Shown here: one piece after another, positions 16,052 to 24,455 of the stretch
Numbering within the stretch: position 1 is the first letter of the stretch
How the letters are laid out: each line of letters starts with the position of its first letter
NCBI RefSeq assembly: GCF_014202075.1
Contig: NZ_JACHFZ010000006.1
Location: 1-64,000, forward strand
Source: Brevundimonas basaltis
Lineage (GTDB): Bacteria > Pseudomonadota > Alphaproteobacteria > Caulobacterales > Caulobacteraceae
Reading direction: 5' to 3'
Length of the DNA: 64,000 nt
Notes under the pieces: generated by a model
Seen by the model: the letters and a program-made list of their open reading frames with translations, nothing else
What the model was told of the DNA's origin: nothing
Database searches by the model: none
Position numbers and translations under genes: made by a program

Positions 16052-17362
16052 ATGACCGTCCGAAGCCTGCTCGCCGTCGCGGCTGCCGCCGTAGCCCTCG
16101 CCCTGCCGGCGGGCGGCGCCCACGCCCAGTCCGCCGAAGCGGTCGGAGCGGCTGTTGAGGGCGTGACGCCGCGGGTCGTCGCATGGCGGCGCGACCTGCA
16201 CGCCCATCCGGAACTGGGCTTCGCCGAGACGCGCACGGCCGCCGTGGTGGCCGACCATCTGCGGTCGCTCGGCCTCGAGGTGCGCACCGAAGTCGGCAAG
16301 ACCGGCGTGGTCGGCATTCTGCGCGGGGCGCGGCCGGGCCGGACCGTCGCGCTGCGCGCCGACATGGACGCCCTGCCGGTGCTGGAAGCGACGGGGCTGC
16401 CCTTCGCCTCGACCGCCACCGGGACCTACATGGGCAATACGGTGCCGGTGGCCCACGCCTGCGGCCACGACGCCCACGTGGCCATGCTGATGGGCGCGGC
16501 CGAGGTGCTGGCCGGGATGAAGGACCAGATGGCGGGAACCGTGGTCTTCATTTTCCAGCCGGCCGAGGAGGGCGCGCCCTCGGGCGAGCCCAAGGGCGGG
16601 GCCGCCCTGATGATCGAGGAAGGCGCGTTGGCCGATCCCCGGCCGGACGCCATCTTCGGCCTGCACGTGGTGCCGGGAGCGCCGGGGACGCTGTGGTATC
16701 GCCCGCGCGGCTTCATGGCGGCGTCGGACCGGGTCGACATCACCCTCAACGGCCGCCAGACGCACGGGGCCTGGCCGTGGAAGGGCGTCGACGTCATCGC
16801 CGCCTCGGCCGACGTGGTCCAGACCATCAACAGTCTGACCGCCCGCACCATCGATCCGACCACCACGCCGACGGTGTTCACCATCGCGACGCTGGATGCG
16901 GGGGTGCGGTACAACATCATTCCGGATCGGGCCGTGTTGTCGGGGACGCTGAGGACATTCGACATCGCCCAGCGCGACGATCTGGTGCGGCGGGCCGGGA
17001 TCGCGGTCGGCAATGTCGCCGAGAACTACGGGGCGACGGCCGAGTTCGGCGTGCGCCAGAACGCGGCGCTGGTGTTCAATGACGAGGCGCTGTCGGCCTG
17101 GCTGGCGCCGGTGCTGGAGGAGGCGGCGGGGGCGGGCAAGGTCAACGCCGGCGCGCCGGCGACGACGGTGGCGGAGGACTTCAGCTATCTGTCCCAGGAA
17201 GTGCCGGGCGTCTTCTACCACCTGGGGGCCAGCGCCGACGGGGTCGATCCGGCGACCTCGCCGCCGAACCATTCGCCGGCGTTCGACGTCAACGAGGCGG
17301 TGCTGCCGGTCGGGGTGCGGGCGCATGTGCTGACGGCGCTGCGGTTTCTCGAGCGGCCTTGA
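16052..17362 (+). CDS. Secreted M20-family amidohydrolase (peptidase M20D/hippurate hydrolase-like)
   Basis: The 436-residue precursor has a Sec signal peptide (about residues 1-26, ending AHAQS), so it acts in the periplasm. The mature enzyme carries the M20D metal-site motifs: RRDLHAHPELGF, RADMDALPV, HACGHDAHVAMLMGAA, and QPAEEGAPSGEPKGG with the catalytic Glu pair, plus the dimerisation domain. Relatives hydrolyse N-acyl amino acids such as hippurate or indole-3-acetyl conjugates. The true substrate is unknown. It is divergent from the MFS gene. Confidence 0.88.
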   Translation: MTVRSLLAVAAAAVALALPAGGAHAQSAEAVGAAVEGVTPRVVAWRRDLHAHPELGFAETRTAAVVADHLRSLGLEVRTEVGKTGVVGILRGARPGRTVALRADMDALPVLEATGLPFASTATGTYMGNTVPVAHACGHDAHVAMLMGAAEVLAGMKDQMAGTVVFIFQPAEEGAPSGEPKGGAALMIEEGALADPRPDAIFGLHVVPGAPGTLWYRPRGFMAASDRVDITLNGRQTHGAWPWKGVDVIAASADVVQTINSLTARTIDPTTTPTVFTIATLDAGVRYNIIPDRAVLSGTLRTFDIAQRDDLVRRAGIAVGNVAENYGATAEFGVRQNAALVFNDEALSAWLAPVLEEAAGAGKVNAGAPATTVAEDFSYLSQEVPGVFYHLGASADGVDPATSPPNHSPAFDVNEAVLPVGVRAHVLTALRFLERP

Positions 17363-17428
17363 CCACGTTTCTGAACGGTCCGGCAACCATCGAGGCGCAA
17401 GCTCCTCCGGTTTTGCGGGAGTGGGCCG

Positions 17429-17566
17429 ATGAGCAGGCTGCCGGTTGAATTGCCGCCGATGACCCTGGAGCGACGGGGCAGCGCGCGGCGCGAGATTTTC
17501 TGGTTCCTCGTGGCCTTCGCCGCCATGTTCGGCGGGGCGATGCTGGGCCTCAATCTGCTGTTCTAG
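17429..17566 (+). CDS. Small single-pass membrane protein, 45 residues
   Basis: This short reading frame encodes MSRLPVELPPMTLERRGSAR followed by REIFWFLVAFAAMFGGAMLG and LNLLF. It has a cytoplasmic basic N-terminus and one membrane helix (about residues 23-45). A GGGAG ribosome site lies eight bases before the ATG. Its stop overlaps the dapE stop convergently by four bases, a packing typical of real genes here. I know no family; function is open. Confidence 0.55.
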   Translation: MSRLPVELPPMTLERRGSARREIFWFLVAFAAMFGGAMLGLNLLF

Positions 17567-18723
17567 GCGCGGTCGAAGAAGGTGGCGATCACCCGTCGAT
17601 AGACCTCGGTGAGGGCTTCGATCTCGGCGACCGGAACGCGCTCGTCGATCTGGTGCATGGTCTGGCCGACGAGGCCCAGTTCGAGCACCGGGGCCATGGC
17701 GCGGATGAAGCGGGCGTCGGAGGTGCCGCCGGTGGTCGAGGCCTCGGGCCGGCGGCCGGCGACGGCCTCGACCGCATCCTGCACGCCGGTGACGAAGGGG
17801 CCGGTCTCGGTCAGGAAGGCGTCGCCCGAGCAGAGGTGCTCCAGTTCGATGCGCAGGCCGCTTTCGGCCTGGGCCTCGCCGGCGACGGTGTTGAGCCAGG
17901 TGATCAGTTGGTCGCCGGTGTGGGTCGGATTGAAGCGGATGTTGAGCCGCGCCCTCGCCTCGGATGGTATGACGTTGGTGGCCGGATTGCCGATGTCGAT
18001 GGTGGTGATCTCGAGATTGGACGGCTGGAAGGCCTCATAGCCATCGTCGAGCCGGTGATCGGCGAGCCGGGCCATCAGCCGGGCCATGACAGGGGCCGGA
18101 TTGGCGGCGCGGTCGGGATAGGCGACGTGGCCCTGTTTGCCGTGGACGGTGATCCAGCTGTTGAGCGAACCGCGGCGGCCGATCTTGATGGTGTCGCCGA
18201 GAGCGTGCTGCGAGGAGGGTTCGCCGACGACGCAGGCGTCGATGACCTCGCCCTCGTCCATCAGGGTCTGGACGACGCGCTTGGTGCCGTGCAGGGCGGG
18301 GCCTTCCTCGTCGCCGGTGATCAGGAAGCTGAGCGAGCCGGGGACGTCGCCGTCGGCGAGGACGCGGGAGACGGCGGCGATCCAGGCGGCGATGCCGCCC
18401 TTCATGTCGACGGCGCCGCGGCCGTAGAGGACGCCGTCGCGGACCTCGGCTTCGAACGGGGCGGCGGACCAGGCCTCGGGCGCGCCGGTCGGGACCACGT
18501 CGGTGTGGCCGGCGAAGCAGAGGTTGGGCGAGGCGGTACCGCGCCGGGCGTAGAGGTTCTCGATGTTTTCGAAGGGCATCCGCCGGCAGTGGAAGCCGAG
18601 GCCGGTCAGGACGCGCTCCAGCATGTCCATCGCGCCCTCGTCGGCCGGGGTGACGGAAGGTTTGCGGATCAGGTCGCGGGTCAGTGCGACAGGATCGATA
18701 ACCGGATGTGATGCGGCGCTCAT
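17563..18723 (-). CDS. dapE: Succinyl-diaminopimelate desuccinylase
   Basis: DapE hydrolyses N-succinyl-LL-2,6-diaminopimelate to LL-diaminopimelate and succinate, in the lysine and peptidoglycan branch. The 386-residue protein has the M20A motifs: FAGHTDVVPTG with the first zinc His, DMKGG with the bridging Asp, TGDEEGPALHGTK with the catalytic Glu pair, and the C-terminal STTGGTSDARFI. Length is normal for the family. It is transcribed alone; other dap genes are not in the window. Confidence 0.94.
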   Translation of the reverse strand: MSAASHPVIDPVALTRDLIRKPSVTPADEGAMDMLERVLTGLGFHCRRMPFENIENLYARRGTASPNLCFAGHTDVVPTGAPEAWSAAPFEAEVRDGVLYGRGAVDMKGGIAAWIAAVSRVLADGDVPGSLSFLITGDEEGPALHGTKRVVQTLMDEGEVIDACVVGEPSSQHALGDTIKIGRRGSLNSWITVHGKQGHVAYPDRAANPAPVMARLMARLADHRLDDGYEAFQPSNLEITTIDIGNPATNVIPSEARARLNIRFNPTHTGDQLITWLNTVAGEAQAESGLRIELEHLCSGDAFLTETGPFVTGVQDAVEAVAGRRPEASTTGGTSDARFIRAMAPVLELGLVGQTMHQIDERVPVAEIEALTEVYRRVIATFFDRA

Positions 18724-18755
18724 GGACCTGTGCTTTAGGGGGTTCGGACGATTGC

Positions 18756-18768
18756 GAGAAGGCTTCTC
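18756..18768. promoter_or_regulatory. 13-bp palindrome over the leader ORF ribosome site
   Basis: GAGAAG-G-CTTCTC is a perfect dyad ending three bases before the ATG of an 18-codon leader frame. It overlaps the only plausible ribosome-binding sequence and could be a hairpin that controls initiation or an operator. Both uses are inference. Confidence 0.3.
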
Positions 18769-18771
18769 TCC

Positions 18772-18828
18772 ATGGCGAAGATCTACCGTGACGGTCGCGT
18801 CTATCCGAAAGTCGACCGGCGCACGTGA
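18772..18828 (+). CDS. Possible 18-residue leader peptide coupled to the MFS gene
   Basis: The frame encodes MAKIYRDGRVYPKVDRRT and its TGA overlaps the GTG start of the MFS transporter by four bases (GTGA). The peptide is strongly basic. The overlap is the usual geometry of translational coupling, so a regulatory leader peptide is possible; it could also be a chance frame or the remnant of a longer gene. Confidence 0.35.
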   Translation: MAKIYRDGRVYPKVDRRT

Positions 18829-20114
18829 CGGTCGAGAGCGTAGACGCCGGGTCGCCGACGCCGCCGCTTCCGCCGGGAGACGGGGAGCCGTCGAGCCCGT
18901 GGGGCATCCGCGATTTCCGGCTGCTGTGGCTGGGCCGGGTGGTCGCCGTGCTGGGCATCCAGATCCAGTCGTCGGCCCTGCTGTGGCAGGTCTATGAGAT
19001 CGCGCGGCGGGACCATCCTATCGCGGAGGCCAGCCTGTATCTGGGCCTCGTGGGGCTGGTGCAGTTCCTGCCGCTGCTGGCGTTCACCCTGCCGGCCGGG
19101 GCGATGGCCGACCGGCGCGACCGCAAGACGACGGTGGCCATTTCGATTTTGGTCGAGGCGATGTGCGCCGGCGGCTTCCTGCTGATGGCGCTGCACGGCT
19201 CGCCGCCGCTGTGGGGGCTGTTGGCGGTGGCGGCCCTGTTCGGGGCGGCGCGGGCGTTTCTGGCACCGGCCAGTCAGGCCTTCCTGCCGATGGTGGTCGG
19301 GCGACGGGCCCTGCCGCCGGCCATCGCGGCCCAGTCGATCGCCTTCCAGACCGGCGCCATCGCCGGACCGGCGCTGGGCGGGGTGATCGTCGGCATCAAT
19401 GTGCCGCTGGCCTATGCGGCGGCGATGGGCCTGTTCTTCGTCGGCATCGGTTGCTTCCTGCTGATCCGCACCAGCGGCCGGCCGCGTCAGGTCGAGGGCG
19501 GGCTGTCGCCGATGGAGTCGGTCAAGGAGGGGCTGGCCTATGTGTGGAAGACCAGGATCGTGCTGGGGGCCATATCGCTGGACCTGATCGTGGTGCTGCT
19601 GGCCGGGGTGGCGCTGCTGACACCGATCTTCGCGCGGGACATCCTGCACGTCGGGCCGGAAGGGTTCGGCCTGCTGAGGGCCTCGTTCGGGGTCGGGGCG
19701 CTGGGCATGGCCATCTATCTGAGCCGCTTCCCGATCGTCCGGCATGGCGGGCGCTGGATGTTCGCGGCGGTGGCGGTGTTCGGCCTGTGCACCCTGACCT
19801 TCGGCCTGTCGAAGGCGGCCTGGCTGTCGGGTCTGGTGCTGCTGATCGGCGGGGCGGCGGACATGGTCAGCGTCAACATCCGCCAGACCCTGATCCAGCT
19901 GGCGACGCCGGATCACATGCGCGGCCGGGTCAGTTCGGTGTCGATGCTGTTCATCGGGGCGTCCAACGAGCTGGGCGAGGCCTATTCCGGCGTGGCGGTG
20001 CGGCTGCTCGGGCCGGTCGGGGCGGCGGTGTTCGGCGGCTTCGGGGCGCTGGCGGCGACGGGGATCTGGGCGAAGCTGTTCCCCGGCCTGCGCAAGGCCG
20101 ACCGGCTGGATTGA
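18825..20114 (+). CDS. MFS transporter (MFS_3/EntS-like)
   Basis: The 429-residue protein has a short Pro-rich N-terminus, then FRLLWLGRVVAVLGIQIQ and about eleven to twelve membrane segments. The GAMADRRDRKTTVAIS loop is the MFS motif A. The general pattern fits the MFS_3 group, whose members include siderophore exporters such as EntS; no siderophore genes are nearby, so the substrate stays unknown. The start is a GTG overlapping an 18-codon leader frame. The gene ends directly adjacent to the convergent arfB stop. Confidence 0.85.
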   Translation: MTVESVDAGSPTPPLPPGDGEPSSPWGIRDFRLLWLGRVVAVLGIQIQSSALLWQVYEIARRDHPIAEASLYLGLVGLVQFLPLLAFTLPAGAMADRRDRKTTVAISILVEAMCAGGFLLMALHGSPPLWGLLAVAALFGAARAFLAPASQAFLPMVVGRRALPPAIAAQSIAFQTGAIAGPALGGVIVGINVPLAYAAAMGLFFVGIGCFLLIRTSGRPRQVEGGLSPMESVKEGLAYVWKTRIVLGAISLDLIVVLLAGVALLTPIFARDILHVGPEGFGLLRASFGVGALGMAIYLSRFPIVRHGGRWMFAAVAVFGLCTLTFGLSKAAWLSGLVLLIGGAADMVSVNIRQTLIQLATPDHMRGRVSSVSMLFIGASNELGEAYSGVAVRLLGPVGAAVFGGFGALAATGIWAKLFPGLRKADRLD

Positions 20115-20519
20115 TCAGTCGGACAGGCCGGGCTTGCCGCGGCCGCTCTTGATGGTGGCGCGCTTGGCCTTGCCCTCGAGACGGCGCTCCTTCGACGCGC
20201 GGGTCGGGCGGGTCGGGACGCGATAGACCGGGGCGACCGAGGCCTTGTCGACCATGGCCTGCAACCGTTCGATGGCGTCGGCCCGGTTGCGCTCCTGGGT
20301 GCGGAAGCGGACGGCGGTGATGACGATGACGCCATCGAGGGTCAGGCGGCTGCCGGCCAGCTTCATCAGCCGCGCCTTGGCCGCTTCGGTCAGGGACGGG
20401 GAGTTGCGCACGTCGAAGCGCATCTGCACCGCCGTGGCGACCTTGTTGACGTTCTGGCCGCCGGGGCCGCCGGCGCGGAAGAAGCGGAATTCCAGCTCGC
20501 TTTCGGGGATGACGGTCAT
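20115..20519 (-). CDS. arfB: Alternative ribosome-rescue factor / peptidyl-tRNA hydrolase ArfB (YaeJ)
   Basis: ArfB frees stalled ribosomes by entering the empty mRNA channel and hydrolysing the peptidyl-tRNA. The 134-residue protein has the release-factor catalytic motif GGQ in FRAGGPGGQNVNKVAT (about residues 14-29) and a basic C-terminal tail (RASKERRLEGKAKRATIKSG) that inserts into the mRNA channel. The length is that of the stand-alone rescue factor, not of a class I release factor. Its start overlaps the stop of the upstream DUF188 gene by four bases. Confidence 0.93.
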   Translation of the reverse strand: MTVIPESELEFRFFRAGGPGGQNVNKVATAVQMRFDVRNSPSLTEAAKARLMKLAGSRLTLDGVIVITAVRFRTQERNRADAIERLQAMVDKASVAPVYRVPTRPTRASKERRLEGKAKRATIKSGRGKPGLSD

Positions 20520-20977
20520 CGGACCGCCCGCTTGGCGATGACCACGGCGCGGTCGAGCGCCTGGAGGAAGGCCGAGCGGTCCTTCGGGCCGAACGGCGGG
20601 GGACCCGAGGTGGCGACGCCCATCGAGCGCAGGTGTTCGCCGACCATCCGCCCGGCGAGGGCGGAGCCGATCGAGTCGGGGGTGAAGGGCTGGCCGTTCG
20701 ACTTCAGCGCCTGGGCGCCGGCCTGCAGGCAGCGGTCGGCCAGCGGGATGTCCTGGGTGACGACGATGTCGCCCGGCCCGGCCCGTTCGGCGATCCAGTC
20801 GTCGGCGACGTCGGCACCTGAATCGACGACGATCTGCTCGATCCACGGATCCCGGCGGGTGTTGATCCAGCCGTTGGAGACCACGAAGACCTTGAGGCCG
20901 TAACCTTCGGCGACGCGATAGACCTCGTCCTTCACCGGGCAGGCGTCGGCGTCGATGAAGATGCGGGGCGCGGTCAT
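20516..20977 (-). CDS. YaiI/YqxD family protein (DUF188)
   Basis: The 153-residue protein matches the DUF188/YaiI family along its length, with IFIDADACPVKDEVYRVA at the N-terminus and GDIVVTQDIPLADRCL in the centre. These conserved Asp residues resemble a PIN/NYN-like nuclease site, but no biochemical role is established. It is translationally coupled to arfB by a four-base overlap, which would fit an RNA-related role; that link is inference. Confidence 0.9.
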   Translation of the reverse strand: MTAPRIFIDADACPVKDEVYRVAEGYGLKVFVVSNGWINTRRDPWIEQIVVDSGADVADDWIAERAGPGDIVVTQDIPLADRCLQAGAQALKSNGQPFTPDSIGSALAGRMVGEHLRSMGVATSGPPPFGPKDRSAFLQALDRAVVIAKRAVR

Positions 20978-21343
20978 GGCCGGGACTGACTGTCCGGTTC
21001 CGGGCTTGATGTCAAAGCGCGGGTCCGCCGCGAAAAATTCGGTATGGCGGAGTCGGCAGAGTCGGCGCCGAAATTCGTTGTGTCAGAGTCGGCAGAGTCT
21101 ACATCGTCGGGCCTTGGGCGGTGCGGCGGAGATGCGATTGTCAAAGACCATGGCCTGCCGACATCGAGAACGTGGATCCGACGCCCTCCCCACCGACGGG
21201 ATGCCCCTATCCTAAACCCCCTCCGCCATGGGGCGGGTTCAGGACGCTGTCATGGAGACGATATGCCGGGAAAACAGCGGCTTGGGCGATTTCAATATGC
21301 GGGTTGGCGGCGGATTTGCAGCGCAGCAATTGGTGGTGCGCTT
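20978..21343. other. Gene-free spacer between the DUF188 gene and the palindromic element
   Basis: No reading frame here has a credible start and codon pattern. The 13-bp sequence AGTCGGCAGAGTC occurs twice (21051-21063 and 21087-21099), 36 bases apart. A CCCCCTCCGCCATGGGGCGGG segment (about 21220-21240) looks like a decayed copy of the GC-rich palindromic element that follows. Confidence 0.5.
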
Positions 21344-21525
21344 CCTTCTCCCCTTGAGGGAGAAGGTGGGCCGGAGGCCCGGATGAGGGGGCTGCGTCCG
21401 CTTCTTCTATGCTGAACCGTCAGCGGCTTGCCGGACGAAGGTGTGTCTCACCCCTCATCCGCCCCCTCCGGGGGCACCCGTCGTCGGGTCGCAGGCGACC
21501 CTCCTCCACCCTCAAGGGGAGAAGG
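21344..21525. repeat. Composite palindromic intergenic element, 182 bp
   Basis: The ends are a perfect 17-bp inverted repeat, CCTTCTCCCCTTGAGGG (21344-21360) and its complement (21509-21525). A nested pair GGATGAGGGG (21381-21390) and CCCCTCATCC (21451-21460) lies inside. Several small hairpins are also present: CCTTCTCCC/GGGAGAAGG at 21344-21366, GGGCC-GGA-GGCCC, and GGGTCGC-AG-GCGACCC. The whole could fold into one long branched hairpin. It ends 15 bases before the nrdA stop, so it lies in the nrdA 3' region. Confidence 0.75.
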
Positions 21526-21540
21526 GCTCCGCCAGCTACC

Positions 21541-23433
21541 CTACTGGCAGGCGAGGCACTCGTCGTAGTCGGTGCGGGCGGCGCTGAAGAGATCGGGCTG
21601 GTTGGGGTCGATCTCGGCCTCGACCTTGTCCTCGGCGCCGGCGAAGGCGGCGCGCTGCACCGACTTGGAGCGCAGGTAGTAGAGCGACTTCACGCCGGTC
21701 TCCCACGCGCGCCAGTGCAGCATGTGCAGGTCCCATTTGTCGACGTCGCCCGGGATGAACAGGTTGATCGACTGGGCCTGGCAGATCTCGGGGGCGCGGT
21801 CGGCCGACAGTTCGACGACCCAGCGCTGGTCCAGCTCGAAGGCGGTCTTGAAGATGGCCTTCTCGTCGTCGCTGAGCTGGTCGAGGTGCTGGACCGAGCC
21901 TTCGTGTTCGAGGATCGAGTTCCAGACTTCCGTGGTGTCGATGCCCTTCTGGCCGAGCACCTTCTCCAGATAGGGGTTCTTGACCGCGAAGGAGCCGGAC
22001 AGGGTCTTGTGGGTGTAGATGTTGGCCGGGATCGGCTCGATGCCGGCGGACGTACCGCCGCAGATGATCGAGATCGAGGCGGTCGGGGCGATGGCCAGCT
22101 TGTGGCTGAAGCGCTCCATGACGCCGCGCTCGGCGGCGTCTTCGCAGGCGCCCTTCTCCTCGGCGAGCAGGCGGCTGGCCTTGTCGGCCTCGCGGCGCAG
22201 GTGTTTGAACAGCCGCATGTTCCACGACTTGGCCATGGCGGATTCGAAAGCGACGCCCTGGGCCTGGAGGAAGGAGTGGAAGCCCATCAGGCCAAGGCCG
22301 ACCGAGCGCTCGCGCCTGGCGGAGTAGACGGCCGCGGCCATGGCCGGCGGGGCGCGACGGATGAAGTCTTCCAGCACATTGTCGAGGAAGCGCATCACGT
22401 CCTCGATGAACTGGGGCTCCTCGCGCCATTCGAGGAAGGTCTCGGCGTTGACCGAGCTCAGGCAGCAAACCGCGGTGCGATCGACGCCGAGGTGGTCGCG
22501 ACCGGTGTGGAGGGTGATTTCCGAGCACAGATTGGACTGTTTGACCGACAGGCCGAGGTCGCGCTGATGCTGCGGCATCTGGCGGTTCACGGTGTCGGAG
22601 AAGATCAGATAGGGCTCGCCGGTCTGCAGGCGGATCTCGAGGATCTTCTGCCACAGGGTGCGGGCGTCGACCGTCTTCATCACCTCTTTCGACTTGGGCG
22701 ACAGCAGGTTGAAGGTCTTGCCGTCGCGAACCGCCTCCATGAATTCGTCGGTGATGTTGATGCCGTGGTGCAGGTTCAGGGACTTGCGGTTGAAGTCGCC
22801 CGAGGGTTTGCGGATCTCGAGGAATTCCTCGATCTCGGGGTGGTGGACGTCGAGGTAGACGGCCGCCGAGCCGCGGCGCAGCGAGCCCTGGCTGATGGCG
22901 AGGGTCAGGGAGTCCATGACGCGGATGAAGGGGATGATGCCCGAGGTCTGGCCCGCGCCCTTGACCTTCTCGCCGATGGAGCGGACGCCGCCCCAGTAGG
23001 TGCCGATGCCGCCGCCGTTCGAGGCGAGGGCGACGTTCTCGTTCCAGACGCTCTGGATGCCGTCGAGGCTGTCGCCGACCGAGTTGAGGAAGCAGGAGAT
23101 GGGCAGGCCGCGATCGGCGCCGCCGTTGGACAGCACCGGGGTGGCCGGCATGAACCACAGCTTCGACATATAGTCGTAGACGCGCTGGGCGTGTTCGGCG
23201 TCGTCGGCATAGGCGTTGGCCACGCGGGCGAACATGTCCTGGTAGGACTCGCCGGCCAGCAGGTAGCGGTCTTCCAGCGTCTTCTTGCCGAAGTCGGTGA
23301 GCAGGTCGTCGCGCGAGCGGTCGATCTGGATCGAGGGCACCACCTTCAGATGGGGTCGGTCAGCGGCGTCCGCGGCCGCAACCGTCTGGAAATCCACTGT
23401 CTTCAACGCTTCGCCGCCGGCCATAATGGTCAC
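21541..23433 (-). CDS. nrdA: Ribonucleoside-diphosphate reductase alpha subunit (class I)
   Basis: NrdA reduces ribonucleoside diphosphates to deoxyribonucleotides together with NrdB. The 630-residue protein has the ten-stranded barrel core with the catalytic segment NLCSEI, the ATPVLSNGG and GGGIGTYWGG motifs, and the C-terminal redox pair in DECLACQ. An N-terminal ATP-cone is not evident, since the fold starts within about 40 residues, so dATP overall-activity control may be absent or lie elsewhere. nrdB is not adjacent but about 33 kb away. Two NrdR-like boxes precede the gene. A start two codons downstream is equally possible. Confidence 0.94.
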   Translation of the reverse strand: MTIMAGGEALKTVDFQTVAAADAADRPHLKVVPSIQIDRSRDDLLTDFGKKTLEDRYLLAGESYQDMFARVANAYADDAEHAQRVYDYMSKLWFMPATPVLSNGGADRGLPISCFLNSVGDSLDGIQSVWNENVALASNGGGIGTYWGGVRSIGEKVKGAGQTSGIIPFIRVMDSLTLAISQGSLRRGSAAVYLDVHHPEIEEFLEIRKPSGDFNRKSLNLHHGINITDEFMEAVRDGKTFNLLSPKSKEVMKTVDARTLWQKILEIRLQTGEPYLIFSDTVNRQMPQHQRDLGLSVKQSNLCSEITLHTGRDHLGVDRTAVCCLSSVNAETFLEWREEPQFIEDVMRFLDNVLEDFIRRAPPAMAAAVYSARRERSVGLGLMGFHSFLQAQGVAFESAMAKSWNMRLFKHLRREADKASRLLAEEKGACEDAAERGVMERFSHKLAIAPTASISIICGGTSAGIEPIPANIYTHKTLSGSFAVKNPYLEKVLGQKGIDTTEVWNSILEHEGSVQHLDQLSDDEKAIFKTAFELDQRWVVELSADRAPEICQAQSINLFIPGDVDKWDLHMLHWRAWETGVKSLYYLRSKSVQRAAFAGAEDKVEAEIDPNQPDLFSAARTDYDECLACQ

Positions 23434-23472
23434 TGCCCTGAACTGATCGATTTAAGTCGTTCGCGCCGGTGA

Positions 23473-23519
23473 CCACATCATCTAGTGGCCGAAGCGCTCC
23501 CCAAGCCAACATATGGGGC
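23473..23519 (-). promoter_or_regulatory. Paired NrdR-box-like sites upstream of nrdA
   Basis: Read on the nrdA sense strand, CCACTAGATGATGTGG (23473-23488) matches about 12 of 16 positions of the NrdR consensus ACACWATATATWGTGT, and GCCCCATATGTTGGCT (23504-23519) about 10. Their centres are 31 bp apart, the spacing known for NrdR box pairs. A matching pair precedes nrdB. NrdR is the ATP/dATP-sensing repressor of nrd genes. Confidence 0.5.
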
Positions 23520-23702
23520 GCAGATGGCTAACGACCCGTCAACGGGGTTGACGATCACTTTGTGAGCGAATCACGTTCAAGGCGGGGGATGAGCCTGTGG
23601 ACAGGCCGCGACGGCGGGATGACGGGGGCGCGACGGACGGGCCAGATTTTCGATCACGAACGCGTGAGGGGAACGTCCCGCAAGCGGGACCGTTCCGGCC
23701 CC

Positions 23703-24449
23703 ATGAACCCCGACCGGATCGTCGCCTTCGGCCGTCGCGCCCTGCGTATCGCACGCACGGAGATCGCCGCGGTCAGCGCCCTGTTCATCATCACGCTGGG
23801 GGTGATGATCTTCGTCGAACTGGCCGACGACATGACCGAGGCGGACGGCCGGCCCTTTGACCAGGCGGTGCTGGCGGCGATGCGGCCGGGCGCGATGATC
23901 GACCCCTGGGGGCCAGGCTGGCTGGAAGAGGCGGCCATGGACCTGACCGCCCTCGGCGGGATCGCGGTGCTGGGACTGTTCGCCGTGGCGACGATCGGTT
24001 TCCTGATCCTGCAGCGCAAGCGGCTGTCGGCCCTGCTGCTGGCGGTGGGCCTGGCCGGCGGGGTGGCGCTGAGCGAGGGGCTGAAGGCGGTGTTCGGACG
24101 CGAGCGGCCGCCGGAGGAACTGCAGGCGGTGGAGACGCTGAACGCCAGCTTTCCCTCGGGGCACAGCCTCCTGTCGGCGGTCTTCTATCTGAGCATCGGA
24201 GTGATGCTGACCCGGGCGTTCCGGCAGAAGCGGTTCAAGGCCTATGTGATCGGGGTGGCGGTGCTGCTGACCCTGATCGTCGGGCTGACCCGGGTCTATC
24301 TGGCGGCGCACTGGGCCACCGACGTGCTGGCCGGCTGGAGCGTCGGCGCGGCTTGGGCCATGGCCCTGTGGCTGGTCGCCTATGCGGTGCAGCGGCGCCA
24401 GCAGGGCCATCCGCAGGAGCCGCATGTGCTGCCGGTGGACGAGGGGTAG
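23703..24449 (+). CDS. PAP2-family phosphatase, integral membrane
   Basis: From the ATG at 23703 the protein is 248 residues with about six hydrophobic segments. The three acid-phosphatase motifs are visible: KAVFGRERP (KX6RP), PSGHSLLS (PSGH) and RVYLAAHWATDV (RX5HX3D). Such enzymes dephosphorylate lipid phosphates such as phosphatidate or undecaprenyl pyrophosphate on the periplasmic face. An in-frame start at 23562 would add 47 residues of weakly structured sequence and is less likely. The stop is followed at once by an inverted heptamer array. Confidence 0.87.
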   Translation: MNPDRIVAFGRRALRIARTEIAAVSALFIITLGVMIFVELADDMTEADGRPFDQAVLAAMRPGAMIDPWGPGWLEEAAMDLTALGGIAVLGLFAVATIGFLILQRKRLSALLLAVGLAGGVALSEGLKAVFGRERPPEELQAVETLNASFPSGHSLLSAVFYLSIGVMLTRAFRQKRFKAYVIGVAVLLTLIVGLTRVYLAAHWATDVLAGWSVGAAWAMALWLVAYAVQRRQQGHPQEPHVLPVDEG

Positions 24450-24455
24450 GTGCTG

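Noticed and set aside
14930..17386. 818-codon minus-strand frame over the MFS and amidohydrolase genes
   Set aside because: Arg/His/Pro-rich shadow sequence without domains; both real genes are well supported in other frames.
21409..23472. 687-codon plus-strand frame antisense to nrdA
   Set aside because: Val/Asp/Gly-rich shadow of nrdA with no recognisable domain.
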